The notes under the pieces were generated by a model. It saw only the letters and a list, made by a program, of their open reading frames with translations. It ran no database searches and had not been told where the DNA came from. This document shows positions 26,645-41,462 of a DNA stretch of 64,000 bases, one piece after another. Source of the DNA: Anarhynchus alexandrinus. Taxonomy: Eukaryota; Chordata; Aves; Charadriiformes; Charadriidae. Position 1 is the first letter of the stretch, and each line of letters starts with the position of its first letter. The translations under genes were made by a program, and so were the position numbers. Location of the stretch: assembly GCA_008711295.1 (NCBI GenBank), contig VUYV01000088.1:2869812-2933811 (forward strand). The letters run 5' to 3'.

Positions 26645-28840
26645 AGACAAATAATTCACTAAACACTGGAGCCAGTGAAGCCTGGGATGCAATTTGGTCT
26701 ACTTCACTCAGGTATGGATGGATGAGTTAATACCTCCTCAGTAGGGCCTTGTAAAAAGCCGGTCTAGCATTTACAATTAATGTTGTTAAATTTTAAACTT
26801 TTGTAAGTTAGTTGCTGACTATGGTAAACAATTCCAGTAGGTTATTGCAGTCCTAACATCTAAATCTAGGTGGGATGAATCATTCTTGGAGATACCGCTT
26901 TTTCTCCACTAACTGTAGAAGCAGCTCAGATGACAGGTTGAGATGCAGTTTCTACCTTTGAGATGGCTAACGTTAGCAGTGGCATTTTACACATAAATTT
27001 TCTAGATACAGGCACGTAAGCTTGACAAACTGTCTATGGAGGGCCTTTGGTTTTCTCTCTCTCCATCCATCTTTTGTGTGGATAATGGTTTGGGTGTGGT
27101 TTGGGGCACGGTTTTGTTGGGACCATAGGTGTAAGGTAGGTGTCTAAATAGCTGGGCTGGCTCTGTGGATTTGTGTTATGTGGTTGGTTGAATTCCCAGC
27201 CAAATCGTTCTCAGGTGAAGGAACCCTCTGGTAAAAAGGAAAGTAGATTGTGGTCCAGCTGCAGCATTCACGTCTTTCCGTTCCTGACCTCTCCTCAGTA
27301 ATACAGGTTCTCTGATAACAAATAAAGATTGAGCCTTTCTCTTGGTAGAAGCACTTACAAGATCATCTTCCTACACAGATTTCTTTTCATTACACACATA
27401 GGATCTTTATGTCAGTATGAACCCTACTCCTCTGTCAAACTGGGTTGAAATTGGCTAAAAGATTCAGAAGTTATTGGGCAAGTACAGACAGTGTCGTTTG
27501 CCCTCTCCCCTTAGGAAACAGACTTAAATAATGTGATCTTAGCTGAGGCTGACTGACCTCAGTTAGTTAATTCATGTTAAAAGAGTAGTGCAGACACACC
27601 TATGTTTTAATAAGAAATAATATCTTGTGTTAAACCTAGACTGAAGTTTTGTTTTCACTGCTGTTTTAGCCCAAATGGCATTGTATTTTTGGCAGCTTAG
27701 ATGGATCCCCAGCCATGTTTGTTAACAAAATTACTTGTCTGCTCTTTGATCTTCAGCTTCAATTAGTTGAACTTCAATGATTCAGCAGAACCCATGGTCT
27801 GAAACATCTCCTTTTCTACAGCCACCTAACCTTTAAAAAATAGTTATTAATTACAACACCTTGTAGATCAGAATGTTTTCAAATCCGCTTGTACAATTAA
27901 TTATTTTAATACAATGATTGTTACCTTTCAGAATCAAATGTAAGGTTATTATAACAAGTACAGGCATCTAGATGTCCTTGCTCAGTCAAAACTCTTATTG
28001 ATTGTTCTGACTTTGCAAACCAATGTCGTTGTTCAGTTCCAGATTGTGGGGTTTTTTTCTCCTTGTTGTTAGCTAGATAAATAAAGGTGCTAGCAGGCTG
28101 AAGATGGGCATCCGTCCTTGTTGAAGAATATTAACCAAATCAATTTTTTTCACAAAAAGAAAATCAATTGATGCATTAGCAAGAGAGAAAATAAAACATT
28201 ATGCTGGTTTAGCTCCCAGGAGCCTGAATAGTCAAGTCCAACTTTCAGAAATAGAGATAAAAAAGATCTAAAGTTCAGATCTAAATCCGGATCGGAACTT
28301 CTCCAGGGCACATGGGGACTCTGACTCATTTCTAAACTAGATGTGCATTTAAAGGGCAGTCATATAAAAATTGACCCTCCTGCCAGAGCTTCGGCGAATA
28401 TGGACACATCTGACTCTTTGAATCCCAGTTTGTTCTCCAAAAGCAATAAGGTGGGGTGGTGACAGAGGCAGTTACATTTCTGAATCCATCACCTGATGGA
28501 TTTTCAGCCATTGCTGAAAGTAGGGTGTTGCTGTAAACACAGGAGAAGAAGCCTATTTTCTTCTACAGGCTTTCGATGGTGAAGTTAAGAGTCAGATTTT
28601 ATATGATATATATTAGACTGGCAACTCAGGGGCAGATAGAAACATGATTTTAAATGGGAAACATTGTCCAGTAGCTGTGGTCGGGATCTCTGAAGAGTTA
28701 ATTCTGGTTCTGTTACCAGTTTGTTGTGTGGCATTTAGTGAACCATCAGACCTTTAAGCTAAGTATTTTAATAGGATTTAGTTACAAAATGAAGTGAAAA
28801 CATATGAAAGTGTTGTGGAACTTTGCATCTCAATCTGATC
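26645..28840. other. Non-coding stretch
   Basis: No gene or recognisable repeat seen. Confidence 0.45.
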
Positions 28841-28844
28841 TTCC

Positions 28845-28960
28845 AGACTGAGGCTATTTTATAATAAATATCTTCCTTTACCTCCTTGGGCTGCTGTGAA
28901 GAATAATTAATGTTTGCATACTGCTTTGAACATGCAGAATGTAATGACAGTACTAAGTTT
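28845..28960 (+). repeat. Ancient MIR3/L2-like fragment
   Basis: The block 'tacctccttgggctgctgtgaagaataattaatg...catactgctttgaac' matches the well-known degraded order of MIR3/L2 tails (cctcatagggttgttgtgaggattaaatg, then aagcgctttgaac). Inferred from pattern only. Confidence 0.5.
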
Positions 28961-28964
28961 TAAT

Positions 28965-31275
28965 ATTAAAACTATTAAATATTGGGATTCTGTAATAGTC
29001 TCCTTCCATTTCATAGAACCATAAGGTTTTATGATGTGTTTAAAAATAAAATTGCTGTGAGGAAGGACTGCCATTTAAATTTAAGATCAAATACTTCAAA
29101 AAGGATTATACGATATGCCTGAGAGTTCCCCCTGAGCTGCTTCTCCCTGCCTGCCCTCCTCCCCACGCAGGCTGGTTTTCTACATTACAAATGAACCTAT
29201 GCTTGTATGTTTGCCTTGTGCAGGCAGCTGGTGCGACTTCCCAGCCTGCGTGGAGGGGGTTTAGGGGTATCACTGAGCCGATACATTGCATAACATGTAC
29301 TTGCATCAGGGCATATGTAAAATGCTTCACTATTACACAGTGAAAAACTGCTAACGTGCAGTAATGTGCTAACTGCTAAAAGTGGTAATGGTGAAGGTTA
29401 TGAAACATATCTTATGGGCAGGTTATTCCATAATTTTCCTTCTAAGGCCTTACACACACACACACACACGTGCACATCTCCAAAGTACCAACTTTGACAA
29501 ATGTTGGCTTTGGTCAACAGTCAGTTTGCCTTAATATGGCATTTGGTTTTAATATTGATGTGAAATATCTAGACACAGAACCCCACTGGAACGGTCAAAT
29601 ACTGCGTACTCATTACTGCAAGTCAAGAATGCCATCACCACTAATTTAACTCCTAATGAATTTGGAGACATCTATGTCTGAGCTAGTTGTCTGGACTTCC
29701 CTTATATTCATTGCAAAGAAATAGGCACTGCTAGGATGCAATTCATTATGTCCTAATGTAGATCCCTAGATTTGGTTAGATGAATTGCCCCCTGGAAGTG
29801 CATTTTTCTCTGACTTGATTATAGAGGGAAGCAGAGTAATTAGCTCAAAAGTAGCTGGCTGCATCTTAGAAGCATAAGGGTTGGTAAGATGAATCCTACC
29901 CTTTTAGTCTTTGTTTTTCATTCTGGCACATCTCTTTATATTTACCTTTGATTCATAGCGCAGACTTTTTAAGCAAGCAAAGTATGCCTTTTTTGTTGTT
30001 TGGACAATAACCGATAGTTTTCACTGAAAAATAAAACTTGTGCATCAAGCTGGTCTATTAATATAATTGCTTGAATGAAAAGAAAGTAGTAAGACTATAT
30101 TTTTCATATTGGATCATAAAAGCAGTATTTCTCAGCTTTTTCTGTCAAAGCTGGGCTTGTAATGTTGTTTTCAACCAGAAACTTTCTGAGATATTTGCTT
30201 ATTAATGACCTTTTCTTTGTACAGCATCTTGCACAGGAGAGTCATGGTGTATGCCCAGAACACTGGCACTACAGCATTACAAAGAAAGGATTTATTCTAA
30301 TATATAAATATCAGCCCAACCTTGCAATATCTAGAGTATAGCGTTTTGAAAGTGACATTACCAGGGGTTTTTAAGTTGAAAGCTACATAATTATCCTCTG
30401 TTTGAAAAGAGAATGTGAATACCTAATCACTTAGCGCTCACTCTGTAAAGGTTTATCCATTTGCTGTAGAATCCAGCCATGTGTTCATAATATATGGGTT
30501 GAAACAGTGTTGTGCCCATCAAAAGGAATGAGTAAGGTGTTCCTGTGACTGTCTCTTGTGGCTGAATGAAAATATAAAGAATGAGGGTAGTAGAGTATTC
30601 GTATAAATGTTCTTGCTATTTTCATATTTTTGAATGCAGGGTCTTTTCTGTTCTTTCTGTACGAGGAGGAGACACGTGCAGTTGTAACGCTGTGTAGAAG
30701 TTTCACATGCACAGTGTGGAATGACCACGTTTGTGTAACGCACGTTATTCTGGTACTCATGATTAAATCAAGTAGGGAAGGTAAACAGTCCAAGGTACTA
30801 AATATTCCTTCTAGGTATTCTGGTATAAAATTGCAGGAACAAGTCAAAGGAGCTGCTCTGTACTTGCAGGCGTTTAACTGGCAGCAAATTTGGCTCAACA
30901 GTTCCCAAACCTCAACCTATATCTCCACCCTTTGAAGTGGGTGGAAACCTCCTGTTGACTGTGGTGAGCTTTGGGCCACAGGTAGTGACAGCCCCCTGGT
31001 TACCCAACATGTACTCCACAAGGATTATGCCCTTTAGTTAGTTATGCTGTTAAAAGAGTATCTTAAAATAAATGGTAAGTATGTTTTAGGGAGCTTTTCT
31101 GTGCAGCAGCTCTTCTGCTGCTTCCCGCTTGTTGCTTGCCTTGGAGCTGGGAAGCTCCACTGTGTGAGCAACAGCGCTTCTGTATGTCTGAGCAACGTTT
31201 GGTACGATATGAGTTATTGCATCAAGAATAATAGGAATAATAGATTTCCATTTTAGAGCCTAAATTACTAGAAGG
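28965..31275. other. Non-coding stretch before FKBP1B exon 3
   Basis: No gene supported. Contains an (AC)9 microsatellite at 29452-29469. I searched by eye for FKBP1B exon 2 (the segment encoding the CVVHYT core) on the plus strand and did not find it. Confidence 0.4.
29452..29469. repeat. (AC)9 microsatellite
   Basis: Nine uninterrupted AC units. Confidence 0.9.
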
Positions 31276-31707
31276 CAAAGGTGAGGAGAGAAAAACGGAC
31301 TTCACACGATCCAATGTGAATCATATAGAAGCCATTTTATTGATATTCTACTGTCCCTTATATACAATTTTTCTATCCCTAATCACGTTCACGCATTAGT
31401 TGATTGGTTAAAAGTCCTGTGCGCAAGGCAAACATGCGACTCAGTTTCTTTCCCGATTGGTTCGTCTAATCTCTGTTTTTCCACCTGCTCGTCCGGCTCC
31501 TCCAGGCCTTCTCATCCAACTCCTCCAAGTTTTCTCATCTGACTCCTCTAGGCTTGTTTTTCTCAATTCGTGTGAAACAGTCACTATTGCTCTTGTTTTT
31601 CTCCCCTCAAAGTAACTTCAAGGATGAGAACCTACAGCCAGTCTGCTTCCTCGCATGGCTGGTTCAATATATGTCCATTGTCTCTTAAGTATGTTCCCAC
31701 ACAAAGG
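31276..31707 (-). mobile_element. Solo LTR of an endogenous retrovirus, with 6-bp target-site duplication
   Basis: A 420-bp element (31282-31701) begins TG and ends CA and is flanked by identical CAAAGG hexamers at 31276-31281 and 31702-31707. In minus orientation it begins TGTGGGAACATAC and carries a TATATAA box (about 31358-31365) and an AATAAA signal (31336-31341) a short way downstream, the order expected of U3-R-U5. A 6-bp duplication is typical of alpha/beta-type (class II) avian elements. No internal gag, pol or env sequence is present, so it is the product of LTR-LTR recombination. It lies about 190 bp upstream of FKBP1B exon 3, antisense to that gene. Confidence 0.85.
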
Positions 31708-31890
31708 TAACAGTATGGTACCACTGCATTCGACTCTCCTGCCTTATCATTTTGGATGAGGCTTCAAAGTGAAAATGGAAGTGAGCAGCTGATGTGACCA
31801 AGGCATTAATTTTTCACTCCTTCCCTCCCCTCCAGCACTTAAATTTAGGCATAGCTCAGATGATTGAAACTGTGTGTCTTGTTTTGGCAG

Positions 31891-34811
<2,921 letters not shown>

Positions 34812-35356
34812 ATCTTCTCGAGGGAGTTGGCTGGAGACATCTGTTAATAACCATCCGTTCTTTCTCGCCTTGCCAGCAGCGGGAGAAATCTTCACTGGAA
34901 TCCCAATCTTCCCTGCTCAAGCTGTCCTGTCAATAGCGCCTGCCATTTGGTTTCTTATGCCTTCCTTCTCTTTTTTAACTTCGTGGTGTCCGTATTTGCC
35001 TTTTATTAGAAGCTTTGCTTTGGGAAAAATGTCTACCGTTGTAACATTTTCAAGTTGTACATTTTATTTAATTTGCATGTAAGAAGAATTCACAGTGATG
35101 ATTGAAAATATCTATAAATATAAATATATATATTCCTTATTGAAAAACCACTGCCTTACTGTACACTTAAACCAAGAAAAAAAAAACAACACAAAAGGTG
35201 CTCAAAAAAAAATAATCCAGTGTACGCCTTGTACATGAACGGGCATTAGCCAAACAGAGTTACCTGCGCTGCCACTTTTCTCAACTTGTACGTTCTGCTT
35301 GCTGCTGTTTTAAAAAATACTGTCTCATTTAAGAATTAAAAGTATATATATAAACC

Positions 35357-35362
35357 AATAAA
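35357..35362 (+). terminator. FKBP1B poly(A) signal
   Basis: AATAAA followed about 20 bases later by a T/GT-rich stretch (tttctgcttcctgtttttctg), the normal vertebrate cleavage arrangement. It implies a 3' UTR of about 560 bases ending near 35380. Confidence 0.8.
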
Positions 35363-35384
35363 ATCTTGATACTTTACAGTTTCT

Positions 35385-38300
35385 GCTTCCTGTTTTTCTG
35401 CTTTCCTCTGGCCACTGGAATTCTTTCTGGTGTATAAGAAGTCCTTCAAAAAATCATCAACCCGTTTTTTTTGTTAATGATTTCTCTTCTTACATTAAAT
35501 ACACCTAATTCCATGCGGTGCTTCTGTTATAGATGGCACAGTGGAAGATCTCTATGGGACCAGAGGTACCAGGAACGTGCCAGTAAGGGCTGCTGGGACA
35601 GAGAGGTTTCCTGACTCTGCATCTCCCCTGCCCTGCTGGTGACCCCTCAACTCGGGCCAAAATTTAGCTGCTGAAGAGATGGAAAGAGATGCTTCTCAAA
35701 GACGTGCAGTGCTGGTCCAATTCTCTGCATTTACAACAGTAAAACTAGTGTAAACATTTCTACTGGCCATGAGATTGGCTAAAGAAGAGCAGAATTATGT
35801 GCCTCCACCTTACAAAACCGATCTGGACTGTGGGATGATGTGGCCACTGAACATACCGGGGTTTTTAGGCTGCTGGTTCCTCCCCTGGAGACAGAAAGCT
35901 GCGTAGACTGTCATTTACCTGGTGTGAGGAGCAGGACCTGATCGGCGACGCTGCCTCTGTGCTGTTATTTTGCTTTGCCTAAATTTGGTTCCTCACGTTT
36001 TGGCTTGCTTTTCCCCTTTGCTGTGGAAAAGAAGAGCATCATTGGGTCACGATGTTATTTTTATTTAACTTGACTATAAACTATTTGCATAGTTTTCGAC
36101 GAACGGATTTTTGGATGGAAGTATTCAGACAGTTGTCACGCTGTTTTCTTGTGTGAGTCTGTGTAAGGAGAACACACCTCACAGGAGCAGAAAGACCACA
36201 AAGCTATGTTAGTATCTCCAGGTGGTACCTCCTGGAGATGAGAGAGAAAAGGAGCACAGACAAGCAAGACTGGCAGTCTGGCCAGTGCCTACAGCTCGCC
36301 CTCCTCTTTCTCTAGATGTTCGTTTTACCCACAAAGCTGCCTTTGAGTTTGTTAATTAATAAGCCCATAAAACCCATCTCTTACAGACTGTTATTCAACG
36401 AGGGTTGGTGGAGTAAATGTTTTTCTTGTTCCCCTCTCCATAAAGAAATGGAAAGGCCTTTCGGGGCCCTCTTTTTGGTGGAAATCTGGGCTCACTGCAG
36501 CAGCTAGGTTACACATCCACATTTCACTAATAGTTCTTTCATTTAGGACAGGCTAATTTCCTGACAATAAACGGGGAATGAGGCCTGCCAGGGCTTGATG
36601 CCCGCTAGCTCTCCCAAATGGTTTTTAAAGGTCCTGCTCTCCTTTGCCACCACCCCGGCCTCTGTCGCTGGTCTTGATTTCGGCACTGGGTTACAGATCT
36701 CAGGCTCTATCGCAGCAGTTTCGGGTGTGAGCTCCTATAGATGCCTGGGTTAAACGTAACGTGGCCCTGTCCCACCTGACAAACATGGGTCAATTCAGCA
36801 CATCGGTCTAAAGCTGCTCCTGCTGATGGCAAAGTTTAAGTTAGTCGCTTGTTAAAAAAAAAAGCAACAAACAAAAAATATAAAGGATCTGGCTCAGGAC
36901 TTCTCCTGAATGCCTCGAAAGTGACCAGCAATGCGAAGGATTGATGCAGCGTACCTGAAACAGCCGCGTGTTCCCTCCATCATCTTTTGATCCCGCTGCT
37001 GGTGAGCTTCTGCCGCGTCTAGAGCGAGAGGGAGAGCATCGCCCTGCCCGTGCGCTCCTGCCAGGTGTCTCACCAGCAAAACACGTCTTCTGCTGGGCTT
37101 TAAGAGCTGATCCTGTTCAGTCTTATCGCCTCCGTCTGCAGAGCTGCTCTGCACTTTCCGTCTGCCCTCAGCAGTACAACCCGGCCATTACCGAGTCTGT
37201 AAAATCCTTATTACAGCTGGCTGATGAAGCGCTCGCTCTCTCTCATCGCCCGTTCTCTGCAGAGACCCTTGTTGGAAGCAGCGATTATTACATTTTTCAT
37301 GCCAATTTCATTAAAAAAAAAAATCTGAAAGGAAAACTAATTGTGCTTTGTGATACTTAGGGAAATTAAGTCTTCAAGGAAATGTAATCTTCAGCTCTTT
37401 ATTTGACTGCAAATGCGTTAATTTATTTAATTGTATCATCGATCAACACAGTACATATAATTATTACCACTATATAATGGATTGGAAAAAATTTACTGTC
37501 ATTGCCTGTGTAATCAGATATGCTCTTGTTACTAATTTCTAAACAGCGTCAATGGGAAAAAATGACCTTCCAGGCTTAATTTCATGCCCTACTTCCTGAA
37601 AAATTAAATGGGAAGCGAGCACACACAAAAACCAGCACAGATGCAGAGTACGAGGCTGGTAACATCTGCCTTATTTGCTGCCCCCTCTGCCATTCATATA
37701 ACCGAACTCATTTCCCTGTCCTTTGATATTACATTTCAAACAAAATCTTGAGCAGACCTCATCAAAACAATCCTCCGGGCATTCGATTTCCATTCCCTCT
37801 GTCGTGCAGGTACAAATTATTATTTCATTTTACATGTGCAGGGACATCGAAAGCCCTGAACAGGCACTAGAAGAAAAAGTATGAAATGGAATATTTAATG
37901 AAAGGCAGCAGCTGAGCTCTCAGAGAAATCAAAAGCTGCTGATCTTGAGGATTCAATGAAGGAATTTTTATTAATCTTATTACCCTAAAGAATTGCTTTT
38001 TATATATGTTTTTCAAACAGCATCAAATTCTCATCAAAACAGACACTGCAGTGCAAGCGCCATGCTCTCCACTATTGACAGAAGCAGTGCGGTATTTGCA
38101 TATGATTTTAAACAAGGCTGGCAGCACGTGGCACCATTATTACTACTTTGATATTTTATTACCAGTATTTATTATTACTTATAATAATCCAGCATGGTAA
38201 CAAGTACCTCCAGTTCCTGTTACAGTGAGGGGACTTTTAAATGCCCAACAACTGCTGTAAATGGCCCCCGTTATCCAAGTGTTTGGCATGTGTGTGCATA

Positions 38301-38520
38301 TGTATATACATGGCATATATATAATGCATATATATATATGGGGGAGGCAGTTTGTAACCTTTAAAAAGCTATGGATGTTCACATAGAAGCGAGCCCTCCA
38401 ATAAGATTTCACTCATTTAAACATGTTTAAGGCAAGCTTGGTGGTGGCTCCGTGGCTGGTGTCATCGCCACAATTTTGGGTTNCTGTATTAATCTGATGG
38501 GCAAGATCTGAAAGGTTATT
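35385..38520. other. Intergenic region between convergent FKBP1B and SF3B6
   Basis: No gene supported. 37160-38170 is a mosaic of TAAT-rich and GC-moderate sequence of the kind often found in conserved non-coding elements. 38284-38340 is a TA/TATATA-rich simple sequence. An undetermined base is at 38483. Confidence 0.45.
38284..38340. repeat. AT-rich (TA/CATA)n simple repeat
   Basis: Alternating pyrimidine-purine run built from cata, tata and tgta units, ending in a pure (AT)n stretch. Confidence 0.8.
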
Positions 38521-38524
38521 AGAA

Positions 38525-39168
38525 GTAGTCAACATCCCACCAAGGAGAAGTCTTGTCTGACTAATCTGATAGCCACCTACGATGGTGTGACTGGATGGGT
38601 GGATGAGAGGAGGGCAGTGGATGTTGTCTACCTTGACTTCAGCAAGGCTTTCAACACTGTCTCCCACACTATTGTGTCCAGTTCTGGGCTCCCCAGTTCA
38701 AGAAGGACAGGGAACTGCTGCTGAGGGTCCAACAAAGGGCTGCAAAGATGATTAGGGGATTGGAACGTCTCTCTGATGAGGAAAGGCTGAGGGACTTGGG
38801 GCTTTTCAGTCTAGAGAAAAGAAGACTGAGGGGGGATCTTATCAATACTTATAAATACTTAAAGGGAGAGTGCCAGCTGATGAGAGCAGTCTTTTTTCAG
38901 TGGTGCCCAGTGATAGGACAAGAGGTAATGGGCACAAACTTGAACATAGGAAGTTCCATCTTAACACGAGGAGGAACTTCTTTCCTTTGAGGGTGGCAGA
39001 GCACTGGCACAGACTGCCCAGAGCAGTGGGGGAGTCTCCCACACTGGAGACATTCAAAACCTGCCTGGACGCAGTCCTGTGCAACTGCTGTAGGTGATCC
39101 TGCTCTGGCAGGGGGGTTGGACTAGATGATCTACAGAGGTGCCTTCCAAGCCTGACCATTCTGTGATA
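38525..39168 (+). mobile_element. CR1 LINE fragment with internal deletion
   Basis: Plus-orientation CR1. The first part (to about 38670) is from the reverse-transcriptase region: the frame around 'gtctaccttgacttcagcaaggctttcaacactgtctccca' is the [14 protein letters not shown] motif. It then jumps to the ORF2 C-terminal part ([25 protein letters not shown]) and the 3' UTR with the final 'ggactagatgatc...cattctgtgat' tail. The jump at about 38670 removes several hundred bases. A dead copy lying in the FKBP1B/SF3B6 intergenic space. Confidence 0.88.
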
Positions 39169-39169
39169 A

Positions 39170-41230
39170 CCAAGCTGGCACCTAAGAGCAACAACAGCTG
39201 AGCCCAGCTGCTCTGCATTCAATGTGTGCGCATCACAGCTGCACCCGACAGTACAGTGCCGGGCAAGGGGGAACACTGGATGTAACCCCAGCTGCTGACG
39301 GGCTGTCTCCCATTGCCTGTTCCCGACCCAGGGGACAGCTCACTGGGGCCTGGTGAGGCCTCCTGGGCAACAAGCAGCTGCAGTTTGAAGGGAGGGAGAC
39401 GGGTACAGGAGAGGCAGAGCAAGAAGGCTTTTTACTGAACAGTCGCTCCCTGCAACAGAAGAGAAGGCAGACCCGTTCCCGGGGGACGCTCCCTCGTCAG
39501 GCACAGGGGAGGATGAGGACCCACAGCACCCATTAGCACCCACAGAGCTGGAATCAGCACACAGCAGTGTCAGCTACCTCCTCCCTGCTGCCCAGGGGTG
39601 AGACAGCCAGTGCGGAGCATCACCGCCACCGTCACGCTCCTCCCAGCGGAAAAAGGACTGCACCGCACATGGCAACCTCAGGGGACACACTCCCTTTGAG
39701 GGCTGGACACTGGTACCCGCAGCCGGGCACCCTCCCCCAGCACTCGGGGGCTGCACACGCGTGAGCACCCACATACGGCCACAAACGGATGCTCTACAAA
39801 TTCTTACTTGCATCACAAACGTGCAGGTGACGAATGACTTCCTTTCTAAAAGGAAAGGTCACATGCAGAAGTAGTGCAGCATAACACAAGCCTTGATGGA
39901 AAAAAAAGCAAACTATGTAGACCCACATTTATTTTTTTACTAAATGGATGCAAGAACAGCATGGGTTTTTAAGCGACAGATTTCAACAAAAATCTAAGGA
40001 TACAAAAACATTCTTTTATGAGAGTATAATGCACTGAAAAAAAAATAACTTAAATTACAAATCCTCAGACCAAGTGTGTTTGCACCTGCCCACGTTCTGC
40101 ACTGGCTGGAAGTTGTCTGGTCAGGGAGTTAAACATCAAATCCGAGCAAATAAATCCTCCCAAGAGGCAGGACACTGCCACCGTTCCCAGGAACATTCCA
40201 GCAGGTTCAGAACACTGGTGGAGGTTATTCTTTTCCACTTCCAAAATATACTGGTTATGCATACTCTGTATCACACCGATTTTTATTCATGGGATATGAA
40301 TGCTGAAAAAAAGAGCCAAAAAATGTAAATATTTTCTTTTTCCTCCACCAGTTACTATGTAATTTATGTACATGAAATATATTACAGTTCAAACACACGG
40401 AGTAGAAAACAATCGCACTACAGGTATCTGAAATTCCCACCATCATCTACTCTCTCGTTTTGGTGGGGTGTTCTCTACCTAACATTAAAAGGTGTGAAGC
40501 ATATTCCTGTCGCTCCCCCTAACCTCAGTACACAGCTGGTACACGCAATAAAGATCTCATACACCATTAAGTCAGCCCCGCAGCAACACACTATTAGAGC
40601 AAGATTATTTTACTGCAGCTTATCTGTTTTGTCTCAATAACCAAAACCAAGACATTTTGACTGAAGTCACCTAAGGAGTTGGATCATTTTAAAAGGCCAT
40701 TCATTTTCTACAGTTTGTAAAAGAAACTTTGTTATAAACACAGATTTGGGCTTGCTTTGTTTCTAGTGAGAAGCAGCCCAATGATCATGTAATGGAGTTC
40801 GGCTCCTTCAAACATTCCCAGAGGGAGAAAGGCGCAATAAATCATGTACAATATAGACAGGCGTGATGAACTATCAAACCACACTTATTTCTTTTTTAAA
40901 AAAGGACATCAACCCCTGCGGCAGGGAGACTAGCTGCAATACTCCATTTCCAGGAAGTAGGAAGTGAGATGTACCTCCAGGCAGGCAGCTCATGTGGAAC
41001 CCCCGGAGCTCCTTGCAGGAACTGGCTGCCACACTGAAGATCTGCCCTGGAGACTGGACAGAACTTCAGGAGGTGACAAACACGCAACAGACTTGGTCCC
41101 ATCTTGAGAGGTCCGGCTGGAAATGGGACTGTGGCTTTTATCAGGTCGCATTTACCAGGTTGCCCTTACAACATGGAGAAGACATGTCCACTTAGGGGGA
41201 TTTAATCTTGAAGCAGATCTTCCGATGTTT
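39170..41230. other. Intergenic stretch downstream of SF3B6
   Basis: No gene supported. 39200-39800 is GC-richer without a coding pattern. On the minus strand, AATAAA-type signals (for example near 39928) would allow a long alternative SF3B6 3' UTR, but nothing else supports that. Confidence 0.4.
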
Positions 41231-41234
41231 TACA

Positions 41235-41240
41235 TTTATT
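41235..41240 (-). terminator. Candidate SF3B6 poly(A) signal
   Basis: TTTATT on plus, i.e. AATAAA on minus, about 135 bases past the SF3B6 stop codon. A second AATAAA overlaps the stop itself (CCAAAATAAAC, 41372-41377) and is less likely to be the one used. Confidence 0.5.
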
Positions 41241-41372
41241 TAATTCTAACGTGAAGATCTAAAGATTCAAATTACAGCTTATCAAATTTTTTTTAAAAAA
41301 AGTTATACTTCACTGAGAATTCCTGTGTTTAGTTCACAAACTCTTGAAAACAGTTTTCAAAAGAAGATCAGT

Positions 41373-41462
41373 TTATTTTGGTGGGTCTGTATTAATTCCA
41401 TATTTTTCCTTGAGAAGCTTAAGCTGTTCCTCTTTCTTCTTTGTGTCCATCTTTTGGAATGC
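41373..41462 (-). CDS. SF3B6 terminal coding exon
   Basis: 90 bp from acceptor AATTACAG to TAA. It encodes [20 protein letters not shown] and the final YGINTDPPK. Confidence 0.96.
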
